Positions 26,499 to 34,619 of a stretch of 64,000 nt of DNA are shown piece by piece. The number at the start of each line of letters is the position of its first letter. Position 1 is the first letter of the stretch. The DNA lies in the NCBI RefSeq assembly GCF_003860405.1, contig NZ_CP034170.1, positions 2,108,001 through 2,172,000 of the forward strand. The letters are read 5' to 3'. Under the pieces are notes generated by a model. That model searched no databases and was not told the origin of the DNA. It saw only the letters and a program-made list of their open reading frames with translations. This DNA comes from Nakamurella antarctica. Lineage in GTDB: Bacteria; Actinomycetota; Actinomycetes; Mycobacteriales; Nakamurellaceae. The position numbers and the translations under genes are program-made.

Positions 26499-28175
26499 CT
26501 AGTCGCGCGTCAACTTCCGGTGGGTGACACGGTGTGGACGGGCGGCTTCGGTGCCCATCCGAGAAACCTTGTTCTTCTCGTAGTCGGAGAAGTTTCCCTC
26601 GAAGAAGTACCACTTCGATTCATCCTCGTCGGTGCCCTCCCACGCCAGGATGTGGGTGCAGACCCGATCCAGGAACCAGCGATCGTGGGAAATAACCACG
26701 GCGCAACCCGGGAACTGTTCCAACGCGTTCTCGAGCGAACCGAGCGTTTCAACATCGAGATCGTTGGTGGGCTCATCGAGCAGGATCAGGTTTCCGCCTT
26801 CTTTGAGGGTCAGGGCAAGGTTGAGCCTGTTGCGTTCACCACCAGAAAGGATGCCCGCTGCTTTCTGCTGATCGGGGCCCTTGAAACCAAAGGCCCCAAT
26901 GTAGGCGCGGGAAGGCATTTCAACGTTCCCAACCTTGATGTGGTCAAGGCCGTCGGAGACCACTTCCCACACATTCTTCTTCGGGTCGATGCCGGCGCGA
27001 TTCTGATCAACGTAGGACAGCTTGACCGTTTCGCCGACGTGGACCTTTCCGGTGTCAACCTGTTCCAAGCCGACGATGGTCTTGAACAGCGTGGTCTTAC
27101 CCACGCCGTTCGGTCCGATAACACCAACAATCCCGTTGCGCGGCAACGTGAATGACAGATTATCGATAAGGACCCGATCGCCGAAGCCCTTCTTGAGGTC
27201 ATTCACCTCAACCACCACCGAACCCAGTCGAGGTCCGGGCGGGATCTGGATTTCCTCGAAATCGAGCTTGCGGTGCCTGTCGGCTTCCGCCGCCATTTCC
27301 TCGTAGCGGTCGAGTCTGGACTTCGACTTGGCCTGGCGTGCTTTGGCGCCGGAGCGTACCCACTCAAGTTCCGCGCGAAGACGCTTGGCCAGTTTCGCAT
27401 CCTTCTTGCCCTGGACCGCGAGCCGCTCGCCTTTCTTCTCCAGGTAGGTCGAGTAGTTGCCCTCGTAGGGGTGCAAGCGACCCCGGTCCACTTCGGCGAT
27501 CCAGTCGGCCACGTTGTCCAGGAAGTATCTATCGTGGGTCACCGCCAAGACAGCCCCCGCGTAGCTAGAAAGATAGGACTCGAGCCACTGCACGCTCTCG
27601 GCGTCCAAATGGTTGGTGGGCTCATCGAGGAGCAACAAGTCGGGCTTGGAGAGCAGCAGCTCGCAGAGCGCCACGCGGCGTCTTTCACCACCGGAAAGAA
27701 TACTGACGTCCGCGTCGCCCGGCGGGCAACGCAGCGCGTCCATCGCCTGATCGATTTGAGCATCAAGATCCCACGCGTTGGCATGGTCTAGCTCTTCTTG
27801 AAGCTCGCCCATCTCAGACATCAGCTCGTCTGAGTAGTCCGTTGCCATCAGTTCGGCAATTTCGTTGAAACGAGCCATCTTCGCCATGGTCGGTCCGAAC
27901 GCCTGCTGAATGTTTTCGAGGACGTTTTTGGTTTCGTCGAGCGCCGGCTCCTGCATCAAGATGCCGACCGAGTATCCGGGTGTGATGAAGGCCTCGCCGT
28001 TGCTGGGCTGATCCAAGCCCGCCATGATCTTCAAAATCGTGGACTTACCCGCGCCATTGGGTCCGACGACGCCGATTTTTGCGCCCGGAAAAAAGGACAT
28101 CGTGACATCGTCGAGAATGACCTTGTCGCCGACGGCCTTGCGCGCCTTCTTCATGGTGTAAATAAATTCAGCCAC
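26499..28175 (-). CDS. ettA: Energy-dependent translational throttle protein EttA (ABC-F ATPase)
   Basis: A 558-residue soluble ABC-F protein that binds the ribosomal E site and links translation to ATP level. Two ABC domains: Walker A GPNGAGKST and GPNGVGKTT, signatures LSGGERRRVA and LSGGERNRLN, Walker B LLLDEPTNHLD and LILLDEPTNDLD, with the linker between them at residues ~240-330. Start is GTG 28175 (VAEFIYTMKKARKA), six bases after GAGG; this matches the canonical EttA N terminus and length (E. coli 555), whereas the frame open to 28301 does not. Lies between ssb and gdh as Rv2477c does. Confidence 0.96.
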   Translation of the reverse strand: MAEFIYTMKKARKAVGDKVILDDVTMSFFPGAKIGVVGPNGAGKSTILKIMAGLDQPSNGEAFITPGYSVGILMQEPALDETKNVLENIQQAFGPTMAKMARFNEIAELMATDYSDELMSEMGELQEELDHANAWDLDAQIDQAMDALRCPPGDADVSILSGGERRRVALCELLLSKPDLLLLDEPTNHLDAESVQWLESYLSSYAGAVLAVTHDRYFLDNVADWIAEVDRGRLHPYEGNYSTYLEKKGERLAVQGKKDAKLAKRLRAELEWVRSGAKARQAKSKSRLDRYEEMAAEADRHRKLDFEEIQIPPGPRLGSVVVEVNDLKKGFGDRVLIDNLSFTLPRNGIVGVIGPNGVGKTTLFKTIVGLEQVDTGKVHVGETVKLSYVDQNRAGIDPKKNVWEVVSDGLDHIKVGNVEMPSRAYIGAFGFKGPDQQKAAGILSGGERNRLNLALTLKEGGNLILLDEPTNDLDVETLGSLENALEQFPGCAVVISHDRWFLDRVCTHILAWEGTDEDESKWYFFEGNFSDYEKNKVSRMGTEAARPHRVTHRKLTRD

Positions 28176-28409
28176 TGAATACCTCGAACTCTCTTTGCTG
28201 CGAACAGGTGTGTCTAGGCGTTCAGCGCACACGCGCAGAACGGGGGCCGACCGTCGCATCGGCGCATCACACAGCCGCGCTGCGGCGCTAAGTCGACCCA
28301 CCCACAGTCTGCCTCACTTGGGTGCTTCGAGGTATTCGCAGGCGCGCTCGCGGCAATGCAAGATCCCTGCGCGTTTACTAACGGCCAGCCCTGAGCACCA
28401 GCGCAGCTG

Positions 28410-28973
28410 CTAGAAAGGTGGCTCTGCGCCGTCGACAGCGCCAAACCCGGCGTTGCCAGCCCCGCGATCCCTGCCGCTGATCCCTGCTCCGACTAGTTCT
28501 GACGAACCGCCGCTGTCGACCTCGGCACCGATCGCATCCGTTGCCGAGGCGGCGTAGTGGTCGTCGCTGTGAGCGCCGTTGTGGTCTGTCTCGACTCCTG
28601 AACCAGCGGGCCTTAGATGGCTGCGGCGGAAGGTGTCCGTACCTCGGTTCAGGTCGTGGGACACTGTTGCTGCTTTGACTTCGGTGGCGAATCTTACGAC
28701 GCCTTCGACCTCATATTTTCGACTGATGATGCGGCCCGTGACAACTACCGGGTCACCGATCCGCACGGAGGTTTCTACTCCCCGGGCGAGCGCGCCCCAG
28801 CACACCACATTGACCGCAAACTCGTCGCCGTCCACCCACTCATTGGTAGCGGCATCAAACCGTCTCTCGCTCGCAATGACTCGAAACGAAACCCGTTCGT
28901 GGCCTGCATTTTCCATTGATATTTTCAACTCGGTGGCCACATTGCCAACCAGTTGCACTGTCGCAGATCCCAT
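28410..28973 (-). CDS. Single-stranded DNA-binding protein (second, SsbB-like)
   Basis: A 187-residue protein with one OB fold: VQLVGNVATELKI, RVSFRVIASERRF, FAVNVVCWGALARGV and VVVTGRIISRKY follow the SSB pattern over residues ~5-105. The remaining ~80 residues are a low-complexity acidic/Gly/Ser tail ending DGAEPPF, which resembles the acidic DDIPF-type tip by which SSBs recruit partners, but is not exact. ATG 28973 follows GGGAGGGG; the frame extends further upstream without a site. Position corresponds to Rv2478c, the paralogue of the main replication SSB; the main ssb normally lies by rpsF/rplI. Confidence 0.88.
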   Translation of the reverse strand: MGSATVQLVGNVATELKISMENAGHERVSFRVIASERRFDAATNEWVDGDEFAVNVVCWGALARGVETSVRIGDPVVVTGRIISRKYEVEGVVRFATEVKAATVSHDLNRGTDTFRRSHLRPAGSGVETDHNGAHSDDHYAASATDAIGAEVDSGGSSELVGAGISGRDRGAGNAGFGAVDGAEPPF

Positions 28974-29145
28974 GGTGTCCCCTCCCGCCGAAGCCCAGCG
29001 CCCCGGTCCGTGATGTACCTCACGGTGCCCATCCCGGGCAGGGGAAGCAACGGCGCCACCGCCAGATGTGGATGAAAATGGCCTTGTGGATAACGCCCCA
29101 CCCCACACCAACGCCATCCACCTACGCGCCACCAAAAAAACGACT

Positions 29146-31212
29146 TCAGCGCTGCTGACTATCCCGCCCAGCCAACTGGGTCAGCATGGCGTTGTAGGCA
29201 TCCAACTCATCATCAGACTTGACGGCGGTACCGGATTTGCGATCTGAGCGTCGCCCCTCTCGCTCGTCCGCCTTCGACCACTGCGCCATTAAAGCGATGA
29301 TGACGATGATCAACGGAATTTCGGTTCCACCCCAGGCGATTCCGCCACCAAGGTGCTGATCTGAAAGCAGGTTGGAAACCCATGGCAACTCAAGGTTTTG
29401 GTAGTACAACTGACCGATCACCGACCGAGAGTTCATCAAAGCCAGACCGAAGAATGCGTGGAAAGGCAAGGCTGCCACCAACAACGCCAACCGCACGAAG
29501 GAGCTCAGCCGCCGTGGCGACGGATCGACCCCGATAATCACCCAGTAATACAGATAGCCAACCAGGAGGAAGTGCAGGTTCATGATCAGATGGCCCGCGT
29601 GGGAGTCGATCATCGTATCGAACAGGGAGCTGAAATAAATTGCGTAGAAGCTACCTACAAAGAGCGGCAACACCACCAGCGGGTGGGTGAGCAGAGTAAG
29701 AAATCGTGAGTGCATCAAACCGACAATGCCCTCGCGAAGTCCGGGAATGTCGCCTCGCCGCGCCGCGGGCAATGCGCGCAGCGCCAGAGTAGTTGGACCG
29801 CCGAGCACCAACAGAATCGGCGCACCCATGCCAAGCAGCATGTGCCCCATCATGTGAATGGAGAACTGCGCCTCCGCGTAGCGCCCGAGGCCGCTGGACG
29901 TTGCCATCAAAAGCACGAAACATCCGACAAGCCAACTAATCAGCCGGCCCTTGGGCCATGCGTCGCCGCGCAAGCGTAGTGTGCGATAGCCCCACAGGTA
30001 GAGGCCCGCGGCGACAATTGAACCGGTCCCAAAGATGAAATCAAATCGCCACTGGGTCAACAAGTTCCACGCCGACGGGGGGCCGGAGAGGTCGTAGCCC
30101 AGGACCAGAGTGAGGTTGGTGAACGATTCTGGGGTGGGGGCGGGCGGGGCGGTCCGACCCAGTGCAACAGCGACTCCGATGGTCGCCGCCATGACGGCAA
30201 TCTCCAGTACCGCGAGGCGCAGTAGCGGGCGACGGTCCCCGTCCGTGGTGATCGCTGTCACCGACTTCCGGCGCTGTAGGTATCCGAACCCGCCCAACGA
30301 AATCAGCAAAACCGCTTTCACTACGACCAAACGGCCGTAGTCGGTGCGCCACAAATCAGAGAGATAAGAAAGCCGGATAAGAGCATTCCCCACGCCCGAC
30401 AGTGCAACCGTGATGAAAGCGATTAAAGCGACAGCGGAATAGCGGCGTGCAATGGTGTCGAGGTGCGGGCTGCGCTGCCTGGCCAAAGCCAAGAACGCGA
30501 CGAGGCCACCCACCCAGATACTGATTCCCAGCAAATGAAAAATGATGGTGTCAGAGGCGAAGTCATGGTCCCCGCTGGTTGTTGCGTGACCGCTCAACGC
30601 GACGGGCAGCATCCCCAGGATGGAAAGTCCGAAGACGGCAAACGCGCTGGCTGGCCGAAGAACCACCCTGGCAAGTACCGCGACGAGCGCCGCGACCACA
30701 GCCGCCTGCAGACTTGAAGAAGCAACATCCAAGCTCTGGAGCGCGCTTGCAATGCCGTCGCGGGAAAGGATCGTGCCAATACTGAATCCGGTGGCGTTGG
30801 ACGCGGAGAATGGGACGAGGGCCAATGCCGCAGCGCACCACACCCACGCACATTTGCTCGCAGCTTGTGCGCAGCGATAGCCGCCGACGTCAAACCCGCC
30901 GCCAGGCTTGGGTGGTGCCAGAAATACAGCCCCGAGCAACCAGCCGATGGTGAGCGCGCCAGCGTAGTCGAAAATGGTTTTGACCACTGGAAGCCCCAGC
31001 GTGGTCAGCGGGCCAGGGTCGCGCAGCAGCAGGCTGGCCGACACGGTGGTGTTCGGTAACGCGGCGGAGATGCCGATGACGACGCACGTGGCGATGAGTC
31101 CGCAGGCAAGCACCAACCACGTGACGGACCACGCGTCACGCTTTCCCGCGAGAACACCCGTTCCCACGGACCCACCCGCATTGCCGGTGGAAAGCGAGGT
31201 TGTTTGAGACAC
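29146..31212 (-). CDS. Fused CopD-like and CtaG-like membrane protein (cytochrome c oxidase assembly / copper handling)
   Basis: A long polytopic protein (688 residues from GTG 31212, 710 from GTG 31278; neither has a strong site). The first half has about nine hydrophobic segments with a CopD-type copper-resistance region (SDTIIFHLLGISIWVGGLVAFL, then YSAVALIAFITVALSGVGNALIRL). The second half matches the caa3-type CtaG domain: FSIHMMGHMLLGMGAPILLVLGGP, SHAGHLIMNLHFLLVGYLYYWVIIGVDP and HAFFGLALM, with several His and Met that may bind copper. The C terminus is charged and cytosolic. Such fusions are common in actinobacteria and act in copper delivery to the aa3 oxidase; the exact role is inferred. 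Confidence 0.87.
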   Translation of the reverse strand: MSQTTSLSTGNAGGSVGTGVLAGKRDAWSVTWLVLACGLIATCVVIGISAALPNTTVSASLLLRDPGPLTTLGLPVVKTIFDYAGALTIGWLLGAVFLAPPKPGGGFDVGGYRCAQAASKCAWVWCAAALALVPFSASNATGFSIGTILSRDGIASALQSLDVASSSLQAAVVAALVAVLARVVLRPASAFAVFGLSILGMLPVALSGHATTSGDHDFASDTIIFHLLGISIWVGGLVAFLALARQRSPHLDTIARRYSAVALIAFITVALSGVGNALIRLSYLSDLWRTDYGRLVVVKAVLLISLGGFGYLQRRKSVTAITTDGDRRPLLRLAVLEIAVMAATIGVAVALGRTAPPAPTPESFTNLTLVLGYDLSGPPSAWNLLTQWRFDFIFGTGSIVAAGLYLWGYRTLRLRGDAWPKGRLISWLVGCFVLLMATSSGLGRYAEAQFSIHMMGHMLLGMGAPILLVLGGPTTLALRALPAARRGDIPGLREGIVGLMHSRFLTLLTHPLVVLPLFVGSFYAIYFSSLFDTMIDSHAGHLIMNLHFLLVGYLYYWVIIGVDPSPRRLSSFVRLALLVAALPFHAFFGLALMNSRSVIGQLYYQNLELPWVSNLLSDQHLGGGIAWGGTEIPLIIVIIALMAQWSKADEREGRRSDRKSGTAVKSDDELDAYNAMLTQLAGRDSQQR

Positions 31213-31368
31213 ACTTCGAGGATACAAGCGTGCTGCATGTGAGGCGCCGGGTCGTCTAGACGAACGCGCAGAGTGCACGCTCGGGGCGGTGGGTCGATTT
31301 TGACAGCTTCGAGCCGGTATCCTTAGCCCGCGAGTTCAGCGTCGAACGCGCGGGCCTTTCCAGGCCCA

Positions 31369-31441
31369 GCCTCCGTAGCTCAGTGGATAGAGCAACAGAC
31401 TTCTAATCTGTCGGCCGTTGGTTCGAATCCAACCGGGGGCA
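31369..31441 (+). tRNA. tRNA-Arg (anticodon UCU)
   Basis: Acceptor GCCTCCG/CGGGGGC with one T-G pair, D-arm TAGCTCAGTGGATAGAGC, anticodon stem CAGAC-type with loop TTCTAAT giving UCU, T-loop TTCGAAT, discriminator A at 31441. CCA is not encoded. Confidence 0.95.
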
Positions 31442-31503
31442 CTGCCAGCTGCGAGGTTGCTCGAAGCCACCCTCCGCGCCCGGCGCGTGCGCCGCATCCT
31501 GCG

Positions 31504-32574
31504 ATGATGATCACTATGACCGCACCATTTTCCGTTCCGATCATCGACATCTCTCCGTACGTTCTCGGCGGCACTTCGGACGAGCGTGCGGCCGTCGCGC
31601 GGGCGATGGACGAGGCATGCCGCACCGTCGGGTTCATTCAGGTGGTGGGACACGGAATCCCCGCAGAGGCTGCCGATGGGTTGGCAAGCGCGATTGACAG
31701 CTTTTTTTCGCAGGCTCTGGCCGAGAAGAAAGCATATGTAGCCCCCATCGGCATCAATCGGGGATACACGGCGCCAAAGTCGGAGCAACTGAGTTTGAGT
31801 TTGGGGGTCGAGTCCGCCAACCGAATGAACGATTTTTTCGAAGCCTTCAATATCGGTGCCGACCCCTCCTACTACCCCGATTACGACGGCGAACTCCCCT
31901 CAGGCGACTACAGCGAAAATATCTGGCCCGCGAATGTTCCAGGTTTCCGAGAATGCGTGAATCGATGGTTCGACGAAGCCGGCGCGCTGGCCCGCATCAT
32001 GACGAGAATTTTTGCCGATGCCCTGAGTCTCCCGAAAGACTTCTTTGTCGGCTACACCGACCACTCGCTGGATGTGTTGCGATTGAACAACTATGCGCTG
32101 CCGCCAGGCGATATCACCCTCGACGGCGAGCTGATAGGCATGGGCGAGCACACGGATTTCGGCATCGTGACGCTGCTTTGGGCAGACCGGGTCCGGGGGC
32201 TTCAGGTATTGGGCCGCGACGGCAGCTGGAACGACGTTTTGCCCGCTCCCGGGGCGATGCTCGTCAACCTTGGCGACCTCACCAATAGATGGACCAACGA
32301 ACGCTGGAAGTCCACGCTGCACCGCGTCAAGCCGCCAATTGTGAACGGCGCCATCGAGCGTCGCCGGTCGGCTGCTTACTTCCACGATGGCAACATCGAT
32401 GCAGTGATCTCAGCTCTCCCAGGCTGCGTAGAGCCTGGGGACGAACCGCTGTACCCACCGATCACCGTGGGGCAACACATCTTCGGCAAACTCAATGGGT
32501 CTCGCAACCTGGTCAGTAATGCAGTAGGTACAGAACGCGAAGCCGCGAGGGTGAAGGCTGCGGGCAGTGAGTAA
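31504..32574 (+). CDS. 2-oxoglutarate/Fe(II)-dependent oxygenase (isopenicillin N synthase family)
   Basis: A 356-residue protein with both IPNS-family domains: N-terminal PIIDISPYVLGG and TVGFIQVVGHGIP (DIOX_N), then the jelly roll with the iron triad GEHTDFGIVTLL (His, Asp near residues 217-219) and STLHRV (His near 278), followed by RRRSAAYFH where Arg-x-Ser binds 2-oxoglutarate. No ribosome-binding site is obvious before ATG 31504; ATG 31516 is an alternative. Its last eight bases overlap the GTG of the phosphopantetheinyl transferase gene, so the two are coupled. Together with the Pls-like synthetase this suggests tailoring of an amino acid or peptide, for example hydroxylation; the substrate is unknown. 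Confidence 0.85.
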   Translation: MMITMTAPFSVPIIDISPYVLGGTSDERAAVARAMDEACRTVGFIQVVGHGIPAEAADGLASAIDSFFSQALAEKKAYVAPIGINRGYTAPKSEQLSLSLGVESANRMNDFFEAFNIGADPSYYPDYDGELPSGDYSENIWPANVPGFRECVNRWFDEAGALARIMTRIFADALSLPKDFFVGYTDHSLDVLRLNNYALPPGDITLDGELIGMGEHTDFGIVTLLWADRVRGLQVLGRDGSWNDVLPAPGAMLVNLGDLTNRWTNERWKSTLHRVKPPIVNGAIERRRSAAYFHDGNIDAVISALPGCVEPGDEPLYPPITVGQHIFGKLNGSRNLVSNAVGTEREAARVKAAGSE

Positions 32575-33316
32575 CTTGCGCTCGGACACCGCGTGCACAC
32601 CCTGCGAGGACAGTGCGCCCGCACCCGTGGATACTTTCCTCCTCCGAGTCTGGTGGGCTCGGCCCGATGATCTCGGTCCCGCAGACTTCTTTGCCACGTC
32701 CCTGCTCGACACTTGCGAGCTGGACCGGCTTCGACAGTTGCGCCATCGGGTGGATCGTCAGCGCTACCTGGTTCGCCACGCTCTCGCGCGCCTTATTCTG
32801 GGAGAGGCACTCAACGTCCCTGCCAGCGAGCTGGTATTCGATCGATCCTGCTCCCGATGCGACGCCCAGCACGGAAAGCCTGTGGTACTCGGGAATCCAC
32901 TGCACTTCAGCATGTCGTCTGCGGGAGACCTGGTGGTCCTGGCAACGTGTTCGCGACCCGTCGGTGTTGATGTCGAAATCATCACGCGCGTGGAGTTTCC
33001 CGGGTTCGATGGGGTGGCGTTAACGACCGACGAGAGTGCTTTGGTTGCCGCGCTTCCCGCGGGTAGAGGCGCGGCTGCCCGCGCCAGATATTGGACGCGC
33101 AAAGAAGCACTTCTCAAAGCCAGCGGCCAAGGGCTCGCCATGGATCCGCGCGAGGTGGTCGCCGAATCACGATCCGTTGCCGACGTAGATCTGGCCGCCG
33201 GATATGCCTGCGCCGTAGCGATTGATGCCGGCAAGTTTTCACCCGGCGATCAGCTCTCCTACCAACTGATCAACGCATCGCGCATTCTTCGCTACAGATC
33301 AGGCAGCGGCGCCTGA
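32567..33316 (+). CDS. 4'-phosphopantetheinyl transferase (Sfp type)
   Basis: A 249-residue enzyme that moves phosphopantetheine from CoA to the Ser of carrier domains. The two magnesium/CoA motifs are present: VGVDVEII near residue 130 and YWTRKEALLKASGQGL near residue 180; PLHFSMSSAGD is the upstream substrate loop. The GTG start at 32567 lies inside the 3' end of the oxygenase gene (8-base overlap). Its 3' end overlaps the convergent M1 peptidase gene by 25 bases. The carrier domain of the Pls-like protein, 3.5 kb away, is the obvious local target (inference). Confidence 0.9.
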   Translation: MSNLRSDTACTPCEDSAPAPVDTFLLRVWWARPDDLGPADFFATSLLDTCELDRLRQLRHRVDRQRYLVRHALARLILGEALNVPASELVFDRSCSRCDAQHGKPVVLGNPLHFSMSSAGDLVVLATCSRPVGVDVEIITRVEFPGFDGVALTTDESALVAALPAGRGAAARARYWTRKEALLKASGQGLAMDPREVVAESRSVADVDLAAGYACAVAIDAGKFSPGDQLSYQLINASRILRYRSGSGA

Positions 33317-34617
33317 AACAGCCAGCGCTGCAACATCTCCAGATCTACGCCATACCGCTGGGCGATCGCCAGGAATGCATCCGTGTTGACGAGCGAGTAG
33401 CGATTCGATGCCACCCAATCGCGCAGTAGAAGGAAAAATTGCTCGTTCCCAAGCTGTTTTCGCACCGCGTGGAGCGTCAAGGCACCTCGTTTGTAGACCC
33501 GATCGTCGAACATCAACTCCGGACCGGGATCGGTGAGAATGAGATCCTGTCGCTGCTTGCGAAGATGGCCCAGTGCGGCGATGGCGCTGACATCCGCTGC
33601 GGTCCCGCCAGAATGCTCGGCCCATAGCCACTCCGCGTAACAGGCGAACCCCTCATTGAGCCAGATATGTTGCCACGCCGAGACTGTCAGAGAATTCCCG
33701 AACCATTGATGCGCCAATTCGTGGGCTACCAATCGTTCTTGTCCCCTCTTGCCGTCGAGGTAGTTAGCCCCGAAGATCGACAAACCCTGGGCCTCCAAGG
33801 GAATCTCGAGATCATCAGCGGTCACCACCACCGTATAAGCAGCGAACGGGTAGGGACCGAATACGGACCCGAAATAGGCCACCATATCCCCCTGTCGGCC
33901 GAAGTCTGCTTTGAACTGACTTCGCTTCGAGGTGGGGATGAGTCCCCGGGTGGGCACCGGTTTGGACGTGAGTTCCACCATCTCGTACTCACCGATTTGA
34001 ACTGTCGCGAGGTAGGTGGCCATGGGTTCCTGCTGCTCGTACACCCACGTGGTCTGGCTTGCCGCTTTCTTCTTGTCAGTCAGCACGCCGTTCGCAAGCG
34101 CGTAATACGGAGAGTCGGTGGTAATTCCGATCCGAAAACTAGCTTTGTCCGACGGATGGTCGTTGCAAGGGAACCACGTGGGCGCGCCCGTAGGCTGGCC
34201 GGCGACAATGACGCCGTTGTCGAGTTCCTCCCAGCCCACCTGGCCCCAGCGGCCACCGATGGGGCCGGGATTTCCGCTGTAGGAGATGACCACCACCATG
34301 GCCGCACCCACCGCCAACGGCATGGCAGGCCAGATGTGCAATTTGCGGCCGGGCTGCGTGAACTTCGCTGCCGGGTGTGAGTTGACGCTCACTTTGCTGA
34401 CGCGCAGGCCCGCTAAATCCAGGGTGAAACGAGTCAGCGGTTGCGTTGCTACCGCAGAGATTTCGGCTCGCGCCACCAATCGATTGCTGGACATCCGATA
34501 GGTCAACGTCAGGTCGTATCTGGTGACGCGATAGCCGCCGTTGCCGTGCAACGCAACGTACGGATCACCTGCGGTAGCCGCTCCTGGGGCGGCTGCGGTG
34601 ATGGAAAGTTTGGGCAC
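33292..34617 (-). CDS. M1 family zinc metallopeptidase, possible poly-amino-acid peptidase
   Basis: A 441-residue M1 peptidase, much shorter than PepN: beta N-terminal domain, then catalytic domain with HELAHQWFGNSLT and the downstream Glu in IWLNEGFACYAEW. The exopeptidase loop where PepN has GAMEN reads LEAQGLSIFG, so its specificity differs. It lacks the long C-terminal helical domain. GTG 34617 comes two bases after the Pls-like stop (TAA), implying coupled translation. In Streptomyces poly-epsilon-lysine producers an M1-type peptidase (Pld) is encoded beside the synthetase and degrades the polymer; this gene could play that part, which is inference from context. Confidence 0.88.
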   Translation of the reverse strand: MPKLSITAAAPGAATAGDPYVALHGNGGYRVTRYDLTLTYRMSSNRLVARAEISAVATQPLTRFTLDLAGLRVSKVSVNSHPAAKFTQPGRKLHIWPAMPLAVGAAMVVVISYSGNPGPIGGRWGQVGWEELDNGVIVAGQPTGAPTWFPCNDHPSDKASFRIGITTDSPYYALANGVLTDKKKAASQTTWVYEQQEPMATYLATVQIGEYEMVELTSKPVPTRGLIPTSKRSQFKADFGRQGDMVAYFGSVFGPYPFAAYTVVVTADDLEIPLEAQGLSIFGANYLDGKRGQERLVAHELAHQWFGNSLTVSAWQHIWLNEGFACYAEWLWAEHSGGTAADVSAIAALGHLRKQRQDLILTDPGPELMFDDRVYKRGALTLHAVRKQLGNEQFFLLLRDWVASNRYSLVNTDAFLAIAQRYGVDLEMLQRWLFQAPLPDL

Positions 34618-34619
34618 GA

